Source of the DNA: Planctomycetota bacterium
Lineage (GTDB): Bacteria; Planctomycetota; Planctomycetia; Pirellulales; UBA7805
NCBI GenBank assembly: GCA_003389215.1
Contig: QQVP01000069.1
Coordinates: forward strand, 1-53,865
Length of the DNA: 53,865 nucleotides
Reading direction: 5' to 3'
The notes below the pieces were generated by a model, which was not told where the DNA came from, made no database searches, and saw only the letters and a program-made list of their open reading frames with translations. Both the position numbers and the translations under genes were made by a program. Shown piece after piece: positions 16,271 through 26,694 of the stretch; positions within the stretch are counted from its first letter, which is position 1, and every line of letters begins with the position of its first letter.

Positions 16271-16867
16271 ATGAGTCGCTGGAATTCGTTCGGACTGATC
16301 CTGCCGCTAGTGCTTGTCATCACCACGTCGACGACGCCCGCCTGGGCCGCCAGCGGCGGTGGCGGTCCGCTCGATTGGCGGGCCGACCTGGCGATCTTCT
16401 CCGCGGTCGTGTTTCTGCTGCTCTTGGCGATCCTCTGGAAGTTTGCCTGGGGACCGATTTCCCAGGCCCTCGACCGTCGCGAGCAGAACATCGCCGACAA
16501 CATCGCTCGGGCTGAAGAGGCGGCCGAAGAAGCCCACAAGTTGACTTCGCAATACGAGGCCAAGTTGGCCTCCGCCGCCGAAGAGGTCCGCGCGATGATC
16601 GAAGAGGCCCGCCGCGACGCCGAGCACACCAAGCAGCAGATCGTGTCCGAGGCCCAGGAGGCCGCGGCCGCCGAGACTGTGCGCGCGACCCGCGAAATCG
16701 AGACTGCCAAGGTTGCTGCCTTGAAGGAGCTGGCCGATCGCACGACCGATTTCTCCTTGGGATTGGCCGGTCAAGTGCTCCAGCGCGAACTGTCGCCGAA
16801 GGAGCACGCCCAGCTGATCGAGCGAGCGACCAGCGACTTCCTCCAACTCGATGCGAGCCAGAACTAG
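16271..16867 (+). CDS. atpF: F-type ATP synthase subunit b
   Basis: 198 residues from ATG 16271. Unlike most b subunits it begins with a signal-like hydrophobic stretch ending in TPAWA (about residue 26). The true anchor follows (LAIFSAVVFLLLLAILWKF), then a long Glu/Ala/Lys-rich coiled coil that forms the peripheral stalk. The extension parallels that of subunit c in this operon. It links the F1 head to subunit a through the delta subunit encoded next. Confidence 0.93.
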   Translation: MSRWNSFGLILPLVLVITTSTTPAWAASGGGGPLDWRADLAIFSAVVFLLLLAILWKFAWGPISQALDRREQNIADNIARAEEAAEEAHKLTSQYEAKLASAAEEVRAMIEEARRDAEHTKQQIVSEAQEAAAAETVRATREIETAKVAALKELADRTTDFSLGLAGQVLQRELSPKEHAQLIERATSDFLQLDASQN

Positions 16868-16909
16868 GTTGCCAACGCCCGACGCCTCTACTCGAGACGT
16901 GCGAATCCG

Positions 16910-17536
16910 ATGAGCGAAGAAAGCCAACAATTCGACGTGGGGGCCCATCGGGTCGCCGGCGTGTACGCCAAGGCGTTTCTGGGGGCCGCCGCCGGCGAGG
17001 CGGACGTCGCCGGGTTGGTGATCGAGCTGGAGAACGTCGTCGATCAGGGGGTGCGGGCTCAGCCCGAGTTTCGCGCCCTGTTGGCCAATCAGCTGGTCTC
17101 GGCCGAAGAGAAGGTGCAGATTCTCGATCGGGTGTTCGGCGGCAGAGTTGCTCCGCTGGTGCTCAACTTCCTCAAGGTCGTTGCCGAGCAAGAACGCCTG
17201 ATCTACTTGCCGGAAATGGCGGCCCACGTTCGCGAGCTCTATGACGAGTCGCAGCAGCGGCGTCGCGTCGAGGTCACCACCGCCGCCCCCATGGACGGCG
17301 GCACGCTCGAAGCGCTCACCGGCACGATCCGGGCCCGACTCGGCTGCGAGCCGAACGTCGTCACGCGGATCGATCCCAGTTTGATCGGCGGCGTGGTGAT
17401 TCGTGTCGGCGATCGTGTGTTCGACGGCAGCGTGACCGACCGCATGCGCCGGATGCGCGAAGACCTGCACGCCCGTTATGCCGAGGCGATCGAGACCCGT
17501 CGCCAAGACCTGGTTGCGGAATTTACCGAAGGATAA
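16910..17536 (+). CDS. atpH: F-type ATP synthase subunit delta
   Basis: 208 residues from ATG 16910. The N-terminal helical domain starts with HRVAGVYAKAFL, and the C-terminal domain has the conserved DPSLIGGVVIRVGDRVFDGS signature of OSCP/delta. It caps the alpha/beta hexamer and binds subunit b. A 119-base spacer before atpA holds a long-range complementarity (GGCCC near 17547 with GGGCC near 17615) and the alpha gene's leader. Confidence 0.95.
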   Translation: MSEESQQFDVGAHRVAGVYAKAFLGAAAGEADVAGLVIELENVVDQGVRAQPEFRALLANQLVSAEEKVQILDRVFGGRVAPLVLNFLKVVAEQERLIYLPEMAAHVRELYDESQQRRRVEVTTAAPMDGGTLEALTGTIRARLGCEPNVVTRIDPSLIGGVVIRVGDRVFDGSVTDRMRRMREDLHARYAEAIETRRQDLVAEFTEG

Positions 17537-17655
17537 ACGAAGGAAAGGCCCGAGTGGCGTGAGGATCGGCGGCGACCGGCTGCACGAATCGACTCCTCGG
17601 AAGAGTACGGCCACGGGCCCCACTACCCACGTTTCTTACGAAAACGAGAAGTGCG

Positions 17656-19227
17656 ATGAAATTCAAAGCTGACGAAATCGCGTCCGTCATCCAGCAAGAA
17701 GTAAAGAACTACGAGTCGCGGGTCGACGTTCGCGATGTGGGACGCGTCTTGGAGGTCGGCGACGGCATCGCCCGCGTCTATGGACTCTCGGGCGTGATGG
17801 CCAACGAAATGGTCGAGTTTCCCGGCGGCATCATCGGCCTGGCCTTCAACCTGGAAGAAAGCTCGGTCGGGGTGATCATTCTGGGAGACTACCTGCAGAT
17901 TAACGAAGGCGACGAGGTCCGCAGCCTCGGCAAGCTGTTGAGCGTGCCGGTGGGCGACGCCCTGATCGGCCGCGTGGTCGATCCGCTGGGCAATCCGCTC
18001 GACGGCAAGGGCCCGGTCGTGTCGAGCGAATCCCGTCCGGTTGAGGTCATCGCCGCGGGCGTGGCGCAACGGCAGCCGGTGTGCGAGCCGCTGCAGACCG
18101 GCCTCAAGGCGATTGACGCTATGACGCCGATCGGCCGCGGTCAGCGCGAATTGATCATTGGCGACCGCAAGACGGGCAAGACCGCCATCGCCCTCGACGC
18201 GATCATCAATCAACGCGAGTCGGGTGTGAAGTGCTTCTACGTGGCCGTGGGGCAAAAGGACTCCTCGATCGCCGGAGTGATCGAAGAGCTTCGCCGCAAC
18301 GGCGCGATGGACTACACGACGGTCATCATTGCCGGGGCCAGTTCCCCCGCCCCGCTCCAGTACATTGCCCCCTACAGCGGCACGGCGATGGCTGAGCAAT
18401 TCATGTTCAACGGCGGACACGCCCTGGTGGTCTACGACGATCTTTCGAAACAGGCCCAGGCCTATCGCCAGCTCTCCTTGCTGATGCGACGACCGCCCGG
18501 TCGCGAGGCCTATCCGGGCGACGTGTTCTACTGCCACAGTCGACTGCTCGAGCGTTCGGCCAAGCTTTCCGACGCGGAAGGAGGCGGTTCGATTACCTCG
18601 CTGCCGATTATCGAAACGCTCGAGGGTGAGGTCTCGGCCTACATTCCCACGAATGTGATTTCGATTACCGACGGGCAAATCTATCTGCAGCCGGACTTGT
18701 TCTTTGCCGGTCAGCGGCCGGCCATGAACGCGGGTATCTCGGTGTCTCGCGTGGGTGGAGCGGCTCAGATCAAGGCCATGAAGAAGGTGGCCGGCGGTTT
18801 GCGACTCGACCTGGCGGCCTTCCGCGAGTTGGAAGCCTTCGCCCAGCTTGGTACCGAACTCGACGCGGCGACCCAGTCGCGGCTCGATCGCGGCTATCGG
18901 ATGGTCGAATTGCTCAAGCAAGGGCAGTATCAGCCGATGCACGTGGTCGACCAGGTGCTCAGCATTTATGCCGGTACCCGCGGACATCTCGACAAGGTTC
19001 CGGTCGAGGAAGTCGCGCAGTGGGAGAAGGCGTTCCTTCACTTCATCCGCGAGCAGAAGTACGAAATCTGGAAGGCGATCGACGACTCGGGCGAGCTGAG
19101 CGACGAGACGGTCAAGATGATCGAAGACGCGATCAAGGAATTCCTGCCGCAATACGAATCGGGGGCGGCGACCGAAGCGGTCGAGAACGGCGCAGACGCG
19201 CCCGCCGAGGAAGCGGTGACCGTCTGA
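17656..19227 (+). CDS. atpA: F-type ATP synthase subunit alpha
   Basis: 523 residues. The P-loop is [13 protein letters not shown] near residue 170, the DELSD-type region is replaced by the alpha form [30 protein letters not shown] split over 18430-18520, and the non-catalytic-site signature [12 protein letters not shown] is present. The C-terminus has an acidic, Ala-rich tail beyond the usual end ([18 protein letters not shown]). Length and motif order are normal. It forms the regulatory nucleotide sites of the F1 head with the beta subunits. Confidence 0.97.
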   Translation: MKFKADEIASVIQQEVKNYESRVDVRDVGRVLEVGDGIARVYGLSGVMANEMVEFPGGIIGLAFNLEESSVGVIILGDYLQINEGDEVRSLGKLLSVPVGDALIGRVVDPLGNPLDGKGPVVSSESRPVEVIAAGVAQRQPVCEPLQTGLKAIDAMTPIGRGQRELIIGDRKTGKTAIALDAIINQRESGVKCFYVAVGQKDSSIAGVIEELRRNGAMDYTTVIIAGASSPAPLQYIAPYSGTAMAEQFMFNGGHALVVYDDLSKQAQAYRQLSLLMRRPPGREAYPGDVFYCHSRLLERSAKLSDAEGGGSITSLPIIETLEGEVSAYIPTNVISITDGQIYLQPDLFFAGQRPAMNAGISVSRVGGAAQIKAMKKVAGGLRLDLAAFRELEAFAQLGTELDAATQSRLDRGYRMVELLKQGQYQPMHVVDQVLSIYAGTRGHLDKVPVEEVAQWEKAFLHFIREQKYEIWKAIDDSGELSDETVKMIEDAIKEFLPQYESGAATEAVENGADAPAEEAVTV

Positions 19228-19277
19228 TCCGCTGCCCTGCGCAGCGACGCGCCCGTTAGCACCACTGAAGAAGTACC

Positions 19278-21702
<2,425 letters not shown>

Positions 21703-21720
21703 ACGAAAGGCAACGTCGAC

Positions 21721-22164
21721 GTGGAAGCCCGAGATCCGCATATGAGCATCGACGCGACCGGCGCCGTACGGGTGCTGGAAGTTTCGGTCGTTACGCCCGA
21801 GGCCTCCGTCTTGGAAACGCCGGCCCAGTTCGTGGCCCTGCCCCTGTTCGACGGCGAGCTGGGCATTGCCCCTGGCCACGCCCCCATGATCGGTCGACTC
21901 GGCTACGGCGAAATGCGCGTGACCGAGGGCGATCGCGTGCGGAAGTTCTTCGTCGAAGGTGGCTTTGTGCAGGTCACGGGCAACAACGTTTCCGTATTGA
22001 CCAACCGGGCGATTCCGGCCGAGCAGATCGAGCTCGACAAGGCCGAAGAGCTGCTCGCCGCGGCCCTTTCGCGACCGGCTCGTGGCGAAGACGAACTCGC
22101 CATTCGCGACCGCAACGTGGCTCAGGCCCGGGCCCAGCGTCGCATTGCCTTCGCGCGGGGCTAG
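21721..22164 (+). CDS. atpC: F-type ATP synthase subunit epsilon
   Basis: 147 residues from GTG 21721, which has a GAAAGG ribosome site; ATG 21742 is an alternative that removes seven residues. The beta-sandwich domain shows LEVSVVTPEASVLE and PLFDGELGIAPGHAPMIGRLGYG, followed by the two C-terminal helices with AIRDRNVAQARAQRR. Epsilon joins gamma to the c-ring and can inhibit ATP hydrolysis. It is the last recognisable ATP synthase gene; a 271-base spacer follows with no clear terminator. Confidence 0.94.
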   Translation: MEARDPHMSIDATGAVRVLEVSVVTPEASVLETPAQFVALPLFDGELGIAPGHAPMIGRLGYGEMRVTEGDRVRKFFVEGGFVQVTGNNVSVLTNRAIPAEQIELDKAEELLAAALSRPARGEDELAIRDRNVAQARAQRRIAFARG

Positions 22165-22435
22165 GAATTCGACTCGTCCCGACACGGTGCCGGCTCCGCG
22201 TACCGTCGGTCCGCTACTCGGCACGGCCCGAACGTGCGTCCTTCAGCCAGTCCGATCGGACTATCTTCACCAACTCGGTCGACCAGTTCGCAACTCCCGA
22301 ATTCCACTCGAGTTGGCCCGGTCGGGGTGAGCTTCGACGCCAGCGGTTGCCGAAGTTGAAGGTGTCGCAAACAAGGCACTCGGGCGGACGTTTCCGCCCC
22401 AACCCGCCCGCCGCTGGGCCGCTCCCGCTTTCGCT

Positions 22436-23017
22436 ATGCAGCACCTGCACGATAGAAACGACCGGCAGACTATCCCCGGTCGGCAAGCGCCGAACAGCTT
22501 ACCACCGATCGAACTGGAGATCGTTCTGGGCCAGGCCCGCAATCGGATGCGGCCCGTTCGCCAGCGGAATTTTCGCCTGGGCCGGTCGGAGAGCTGTGAT
22601 CTGGTGCTCAGCGACGCCGCCATCGACGACGTGGCGGCCTACATCCTCAGCACCCCGCAGGGCGTCTGGATTCGACAGGTAGGGTCGAACACGCCCTTGT
22701 TGGTGAACGAGCGGGCCGTGGGCACGATGTTGTTGCTCAATCACGATCGCATCCGGATCGGCCCCTTCGAGTTTCGTGTCCACATCGGCAGCAGCCGCCC
22801 GGCACACTTGCCGCCGGCCGCGCCCGCACCGACCGCGCGACAGATGTCCTTGCCGGCCGCGCAGGCCGGACAGTCGCGTCGTCTCGATGGCGAGCATCCG
22901 CGTGTGCCCGTTCCCAAATTCGTGCGGCGGGCGACGGCGGTCTCCCGTGGCAAGCAACACGCGCTGGCCAGTCCGCCGTCGTGGCCTCACATGAGTCACG
23001 AAATCAATTCGGAGTAA
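22436..23017 (+). CDS. FHA-like domain protein with altered phosphopeptide-binding residues
   Basis: 193 residues from ATG 22436. Residues about 25-118 have FHA features: FRLGRSESCDLVLSD (Gly49, Arg50), a later LLVN (Asn91) and RIRIGPFEFRV. The usual SxxH segment after the LxD strand is DDVAAY here, so the conserved serine and histidine are missing, which may weaken phosphothreonine binding. The C-terminal half is Pro/Ala/Arg-rich and probably disordered. It follows the ATP synthase operon by 271 bases. A functional link with that operon is not implied. Confidence 0.75.
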   Translation: MQHLHDRNDRQTIPGRQAPNSLPPIELEIVLGQARNRMRPVRQRNFRLGRSESCDLVLSDAAIDDVAAYILSTPQGVWIRQVGSNTPLLVNERAVGTMLLLNHDRIRIGPFEFRVHIGSSRPAHLPPAAPAPTARQMSLPAAQAGQSRRLDGEHPRVPVPKFVRRATAVSRGKQHALASPPSWPHMSHEINSE

Positions 23018-23066
23018 GCGGTCGCCCACCGGCCACCGCGCTACCAGGGAAGGAGCACATCTCGTC

Positions 23067-23339
23067 GTGAGCAAGACTCGATTCGACGCCGTGACACCGC
23101 GAGCGGGCCGGGGCGAGGGAGTGGTTGCCGTCGTGGAGATGCCGGAAGAGGCCAACCTCGAACGACTCTCTCAACGCGATTCTTTACCCATCACTCGCGG
23201 GGTCCGCGGGGCGCAGCGTGACGGGCGCTCGTCGTCGACCAGTACCCAGCGGGTGGCGGTCGATCTGGCCCAATTGATGGCCGATCTGCGGGCCGAGCTG
23301 CGTTGCTTTCGTGCGAAGGTGCAAGCCGCACGTGGCTAG
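23067..23339 (+). CDS. Small protein of unknown function
   Basis: 90 residues from GTG 23067, with a good GGAAGGAG ribosome site about 13 bases before it. The N-terminal half is charged and probably disordered; the C-terminal third (RVAVDLAQLMADLRAELRCF) should form one amphipathic helix. No family is recognised. It lies 49 bases after the FHA-like gene on the same strand and may be co-transcribed with it. Codon use looks like its neighbours. Reality as a gene is probable but not certain. Confidence 0.55.
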   Translation: MSKTRFDAVTPRAGRGEGVVAVVEMPEEANLERLSQRDSLPITRGVRGAQRDGRSSSTSTQRVAVDLAQLMADLRAELRCFRAKVQAARG

Positions 23340-23393
23340 CGCCGCGACGCCTCGTTTGTCGCACGCGCTGCCGAGGGACGCCTGAGGCCGGCG

Positions 23394-24362
23394 TCAGATC
23401 TGATAGTTCATCTCGGCGGCCATGTCCTCGACCGCGGGATCGCTCCGCATGTTCAGTCGTGGCTTTTCCAGCCGCACGATCGTATGCGGATCGACCGACT
23501 TGGTCAGCCAGACGCTCGAGCCGACGACCGAGTCGTGACCGATGACGGTCAGTCCGCCCAGCACCGTGGCACTGGCGTAGATCACCACGCGATCTTCGAT
23601 CGTGGGATGCCGCTTGACCCCATCGCCGCGGAGCAGCTGTCCCTCTTCGTCGAGCTCGAAGCTCAGCGCGCCGAGCGTCACGCCCTGGTAGATCTTCACG
23701 TGATTGCCAATGTGGCAGGTCTGGCCGACGACCACGCCAGTGCCGTGGTCGATGAAGAAATGGCTGCCGATCGTCGCGCCGGGGTGGATGTCGATCCCGG
23801 TCCGCGAATGGGCCCATTCGGTGAGCATCCGCGGGATGAAGGGAATTTCGAGTTGGTAGAGCTCGTGGGCCAGGCGATAGATCGTCACCGCCTCGAGCCC
23901 CGGATAGCAGAAGATCACCTCGTCGACGTTCTGCACGGCCGGATCACCGTCGAAGGCGGCCTGCACGTCGAGGGCCAAAGCCCGTCGCACGTCGGGCAGC
24001 TTGTTCAAGAAGGCGATCGCCTTGGCCTGGGCCAGCGCTTCGTAGTCGGCCTGTTCCTCGCAGCTGCTCGTGTCGCCCGCTTCGTGCCGCAGCGCGCGGG
24101 CGATCTGCTTCGTCAGCTTATCGTGCAAGCCGTCGATCAAATCGCCGACGTGGTAGGTGACGTTGCCAATGTGCAGGCCTTCGCGACGACGATAGCCGGG
24201 GTAGATGATCTCCTTGAGATCTTCGGCGACGGCAATCACCGCCTCGTAGTTCGGCAAGGGGCAATGACCGAGATGGTTGATCGTGCCGACCGCGGCATAG
24301 GTTTCCACGATGCGCTCGGTCAAGTCGGGCAGTAGTTCTTTAAGACGGACGTCGGAAGCCAT
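23394..24362 (-). CDS. epsC: Serine O-acetyltransferase, EpsC type
   Basis: 322 residues, ATG at 24362. The N-terminal helical domain ([18 protein letters not shown]) is the one found in EpsC-type enzymes. The left-handed beta-helix has hexapeptide repeats including [19 protein letters not shown] and [16 protein letters not shown], with the catalytic His/Asp region intact. It transfers acetyl from acetyl-CoA to serine for cysteine synthesis. Gene name epsC follows database usage for this subtype; cysE is the broader name. No sulfhydrylase gene is adjacent. Confidence 0.93.
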   Translation of the reverse strand: MASDVRLKELLPDLTERIVETYAAVGTINHLGHCPLPNYEAVIAVAEDLKEIIYPGYRRREGLHIGNVTYHVGDLIDGLHDKLTKQIARALRHEAGDTSSCEEQADYEALAQAKAIAFLNKLPDVRRALALDVQAAFDGDPAVQNVDEVIFCYPGLEAVTIYRLAHELYQLEIPFIPRMLTEWAHSRTGIDIHPGATIGSHFFIDHGTGVVVGQTCHIGNHVKIYQGVTLGALSFELDEEGQLLRGDGVKRHPTIEDRVVIYASATVLGGLTVIGHDSVVGSSVWLTKSVDPHTIVRLEKPRLNMRSDPAVEDMAAEMNYQI

Positions 24363-24919
24363 GTGCGGCTCCTCCTACGGCTTGGCAAAAGCGAGGAAGT
24401 CGGAACGAACTCGATCGCCGACGACGGCTTCGCGAACGAAGACGGGTCGTCAGAGCGACCGCGTAGAGACGAAGAGCAAGCGCTGATTGCGCGCGAAATA
24501 GGATCTCGTGTCCGGCGTTACACCGGACACGTACAGCGACACACGAGGAGCGCAAAGAGCGACAGATTGAGAGTGGAGACGTGCATGATCATCTGGTCGA
24601 TCGCTGTGCTGGTCGACCGCCTGAGTCTCGTGGTGCAGGCTTGCCCGTGGTGCAGGCTTACCGTCGACCGTTGCGCTAATATAGGCGTCCTGAAGCGATT
24701 ATTCAAGCGAACTGGGAATCTCTTCGGCGCGTGCGCCGAGCCGAGTTGAGCCAATTTGCTGGCGTGGCCGCCGCCGTGCGTCTCGACACACAAGAACGGC
24801 GCTAGCAAGCGGTCACTTCCGCCACTGCCACGAGTGCTAGCCCGCCCGTTGTCGCGGCGCGAACGCTGCGTTAGGCTGACCGCCTACCGTCGTCTGCTGT
24901 CGCGCTTCACCAACCCTTG
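24363..24919. other. Divergent intergenic region with a hairpin and a tandem repeat
   Basis: This 557-base spacer separates the divergently transcribed acetyltransferase and oligopeptidase genes; no credible gene is seen. It contains a 9-bp hairpin, CGTGTCCGG (24507-24515) with CCGGACACG (24523-24531). It also holds a 17-base tandem direct repeat with one mismatch (24629-24645 and 24646-24662), flanked on both sides by GTCGACC words. These look like regulatory sites, but their partner is unknown. Confidence 0.5.
24629..24662. repeat. 17-base tandem direct repeat
   Basis: Two adjacent copies of CGTGGTGCAGGCTTGCC, differing at one base (G/A at position 15), lie between inward GTCGACC words at 24612-24618 and 24664-24669. 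Too short for a satellite array; plausible as a double operator. Confidence 0.6.
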
Positions 24920-26623
24920 ATGCCCGCTATGACCACCGACTTTCGCGAATATACGGTCGAGGCCCCGACCTATGACGAAGTGGCCGCCCGCTACGCCGAG
25001 TTGAACGCACAGCTCGATGCCGCTGAGGCGGCCGAGGACGCGACCGCGTTCGTCGACGGTGTGGCGGCCTGGGATGCCTATCGGCGGGAGCTCTCCGATT
25101 GGAGTGCCACGGTCAGTATTCGCTTCCATCAGGACACGGCCAACGAAGAGTACAAGAAGGCCCGCGAGTACTGCGACGAGCTCTCGCCCAAGCTGACCGA
25201 TCTGGCGGTGGCCATGAAGCGGCGTCTGCTGTCGTGCGGCTACCGCGCGGCCTTGGCCGAACGCTTTGGTGAATTGGTGTTCGAGCTGTGGAGCTGTGAC
25301 GTGGCCGCGTTCGATCCGGTGATCGAGCAGGACCTGGTCGCCGAATCGAAGTTGAATTCCGAGTATACCGAGCTGGTGGCCTCGGCTCGTTTCGAGTTCC
25401 AGGGCGAGACGCTCACCCTCTCGCAGCTCGGCAAGTATGCCGAGAATCCCGATCGCGAGATTCGGCACGGAGCCGCGCGGGTCGCGTCCGAGTGGTTCGC
25501 GGATCGTCAGACGGACTTCGACCGCCTCTATCAGGAGTTGGTCACGCTGCGGCACACGATGGCCGGCAAGCTGGGCTACGAAAACTTCATCCCGCTTGGC
25601 TACAAGCACATGCAGCGGATCGACTACGGCCAGGCCGACGTCGAGACGTTTCGCGCCCAAGTGCGCGACGAAGTGGTGCCGCTTTGCCTCGAGCTGCGAC
25701 GGCGCCAGGCCGAGAATCTCGGGCTGGAGAAACTCTACGCCTGGGACGAAGCGATCCACGACCTGGCGGGCAATCCCAAGCCGGACGGCGAGCACGATTG
25801 GCTCGTCGATCGGGCCACCGAGATGTTCGAGGCCCTCGGCGGCGGCATGGACGACTTTTTCGCCGAGATGAAGCAGCAGCACCTGATGGACTTGAAGAGT
25901 CGCGAGGGCAAGGCCAGCGGCGGCTTCTGCCACAACCTGCCGGTGCTACGGATGCCGTTCATCTTCGCCAACTTCAACGGCACCAAGGGCGACGTCGAGG
26001 TCTTCACGCACGAGATGGGGCACGCGTTTCAGTGCTACTCGAGTCGCGAGCAGCCGCTCACCGATTACCTCTGGCCGACGACCGAGGCCTGCGAGATCCA
26101 CTCGATGGGTCTCGAGTTCCTCACGTGGCCCCACATGGAGCTGTTCTTCGGCGACGATGCGGCGCGGTTTCGTCGGCTGCACCTGACCGAGTCGATCTTG
26201 TTTCTGCCCTACGGGGTGCTCGTCGATCACTTCCAGCATCAAGTCTACGAGAAGCCCGAGGCCACACCCGAAGAGCGGAACCAGATGTGGCTCGACCTGG
26301 AAGCGGTCTACGTGCCGTGGCGTGACTACGGCGACCTGGCCCATCCGGCCAGCGGTCGGCGGTGGCAGCGGCAGCTGCACATCTATGGCATGCCGTTCTA
26401 CTACATCGACTACACGCTGGCGCTGACCTGCGCTTTGCAGCTCTGGGTGCGAGCCGAGACCGATCGCGAGGCGACGATGCGCGACTATGTCGCCCTCTGC
26501 CATCGTGGCGGCGAGGCTCCGTTCCAAGAGCTGGTCGCCGCTGCGGGTCTGAAGTCGCCCTTCGCCCCCGGCTGCCTGAGCGAAGTGGTCGCGCGGGCCA
26601 AGCAGGAACTGGATCTGGCTTAG
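24920..26623 (+). CDS. M3-family oligoendopeptidase (PepF-like)
   Basis: ATG 24920 gives 567 residues; ATG 24929 is equally possible. The zinc site is HEMGHAFQ with His364, Glu365 and His368, and the second-helix glutamate is in TTEACEIHSMGLEF about 25 residues on. The C-terminal YGMPFYYIDYTLALTCALQ segment is typical of M3 peptidases of the PepF/M3B type. These cytoplasmic enzymes cut short peptides. No signal peptide. It converges on the EF-G-like gene with a 71-base spacer. Confidence 0.93.
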   Translation: MPAMTTDFREYTVEAPTYDEVAARYAELNAQLDAAEAAEDATAFVDGVAAWDAYRRELSDWSATVSIRFHQDTANEEYKKAREYCDELSPKLTDLAVAMKRRLLSCGYRAALAERFGELVFELWSCDVAAFDPVIEQDLVAESKLNSEYTELVASARFEFQGETLTLSQLGKYAENPDREIRHGAARVASEWFADRQTDFDRLYQELVTLRHTMAGKLGYENFIPLGYKHMQRIDYGQADVETFRAQVRDEVVPLCLELRRRQAENLGLEKLYAWDEAIHDLAGNPKPDGEHDWLVDRATEMFEALGGGMDDFFAEMKQQHLMDLKSREGKASGGFCHNLPVLRMPFIFANFNGTKGDVEVFTHEMGHAFQCYSSREQPLTDYLWPTTEACEIHSMGLEFLTWPHMELFFGDDAARFRRLHLTESILFLPYGVLVDHFQHQVYEKPEATPEERNQMWLDLEAVYVPWRDYGDLAHPASGRRWQRQLHIYGMPFYYIDYTLALTCALQLWVRAETDREATMRDYVALCHRGGEAPFQELVAAAGLKSPFAPGCLSEVVARAKQELDLA

Positions 26624-26694
26624 GTCACGACTCGTGCGGACGTGGATGCACAGAGCCGCCACGGGCCGACCGCCGAACGACTAGGCCTCCTCGT

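Noticed and set aside
17547..17620. Long-range complementarity in the atpH-atpA spacer as a terminator
   Set aside because: The arms (GGCCC/GGGCC plus GTGGC/GCCAC) are separated by about 47 bases and no T-run follows, so termination is unlikely.
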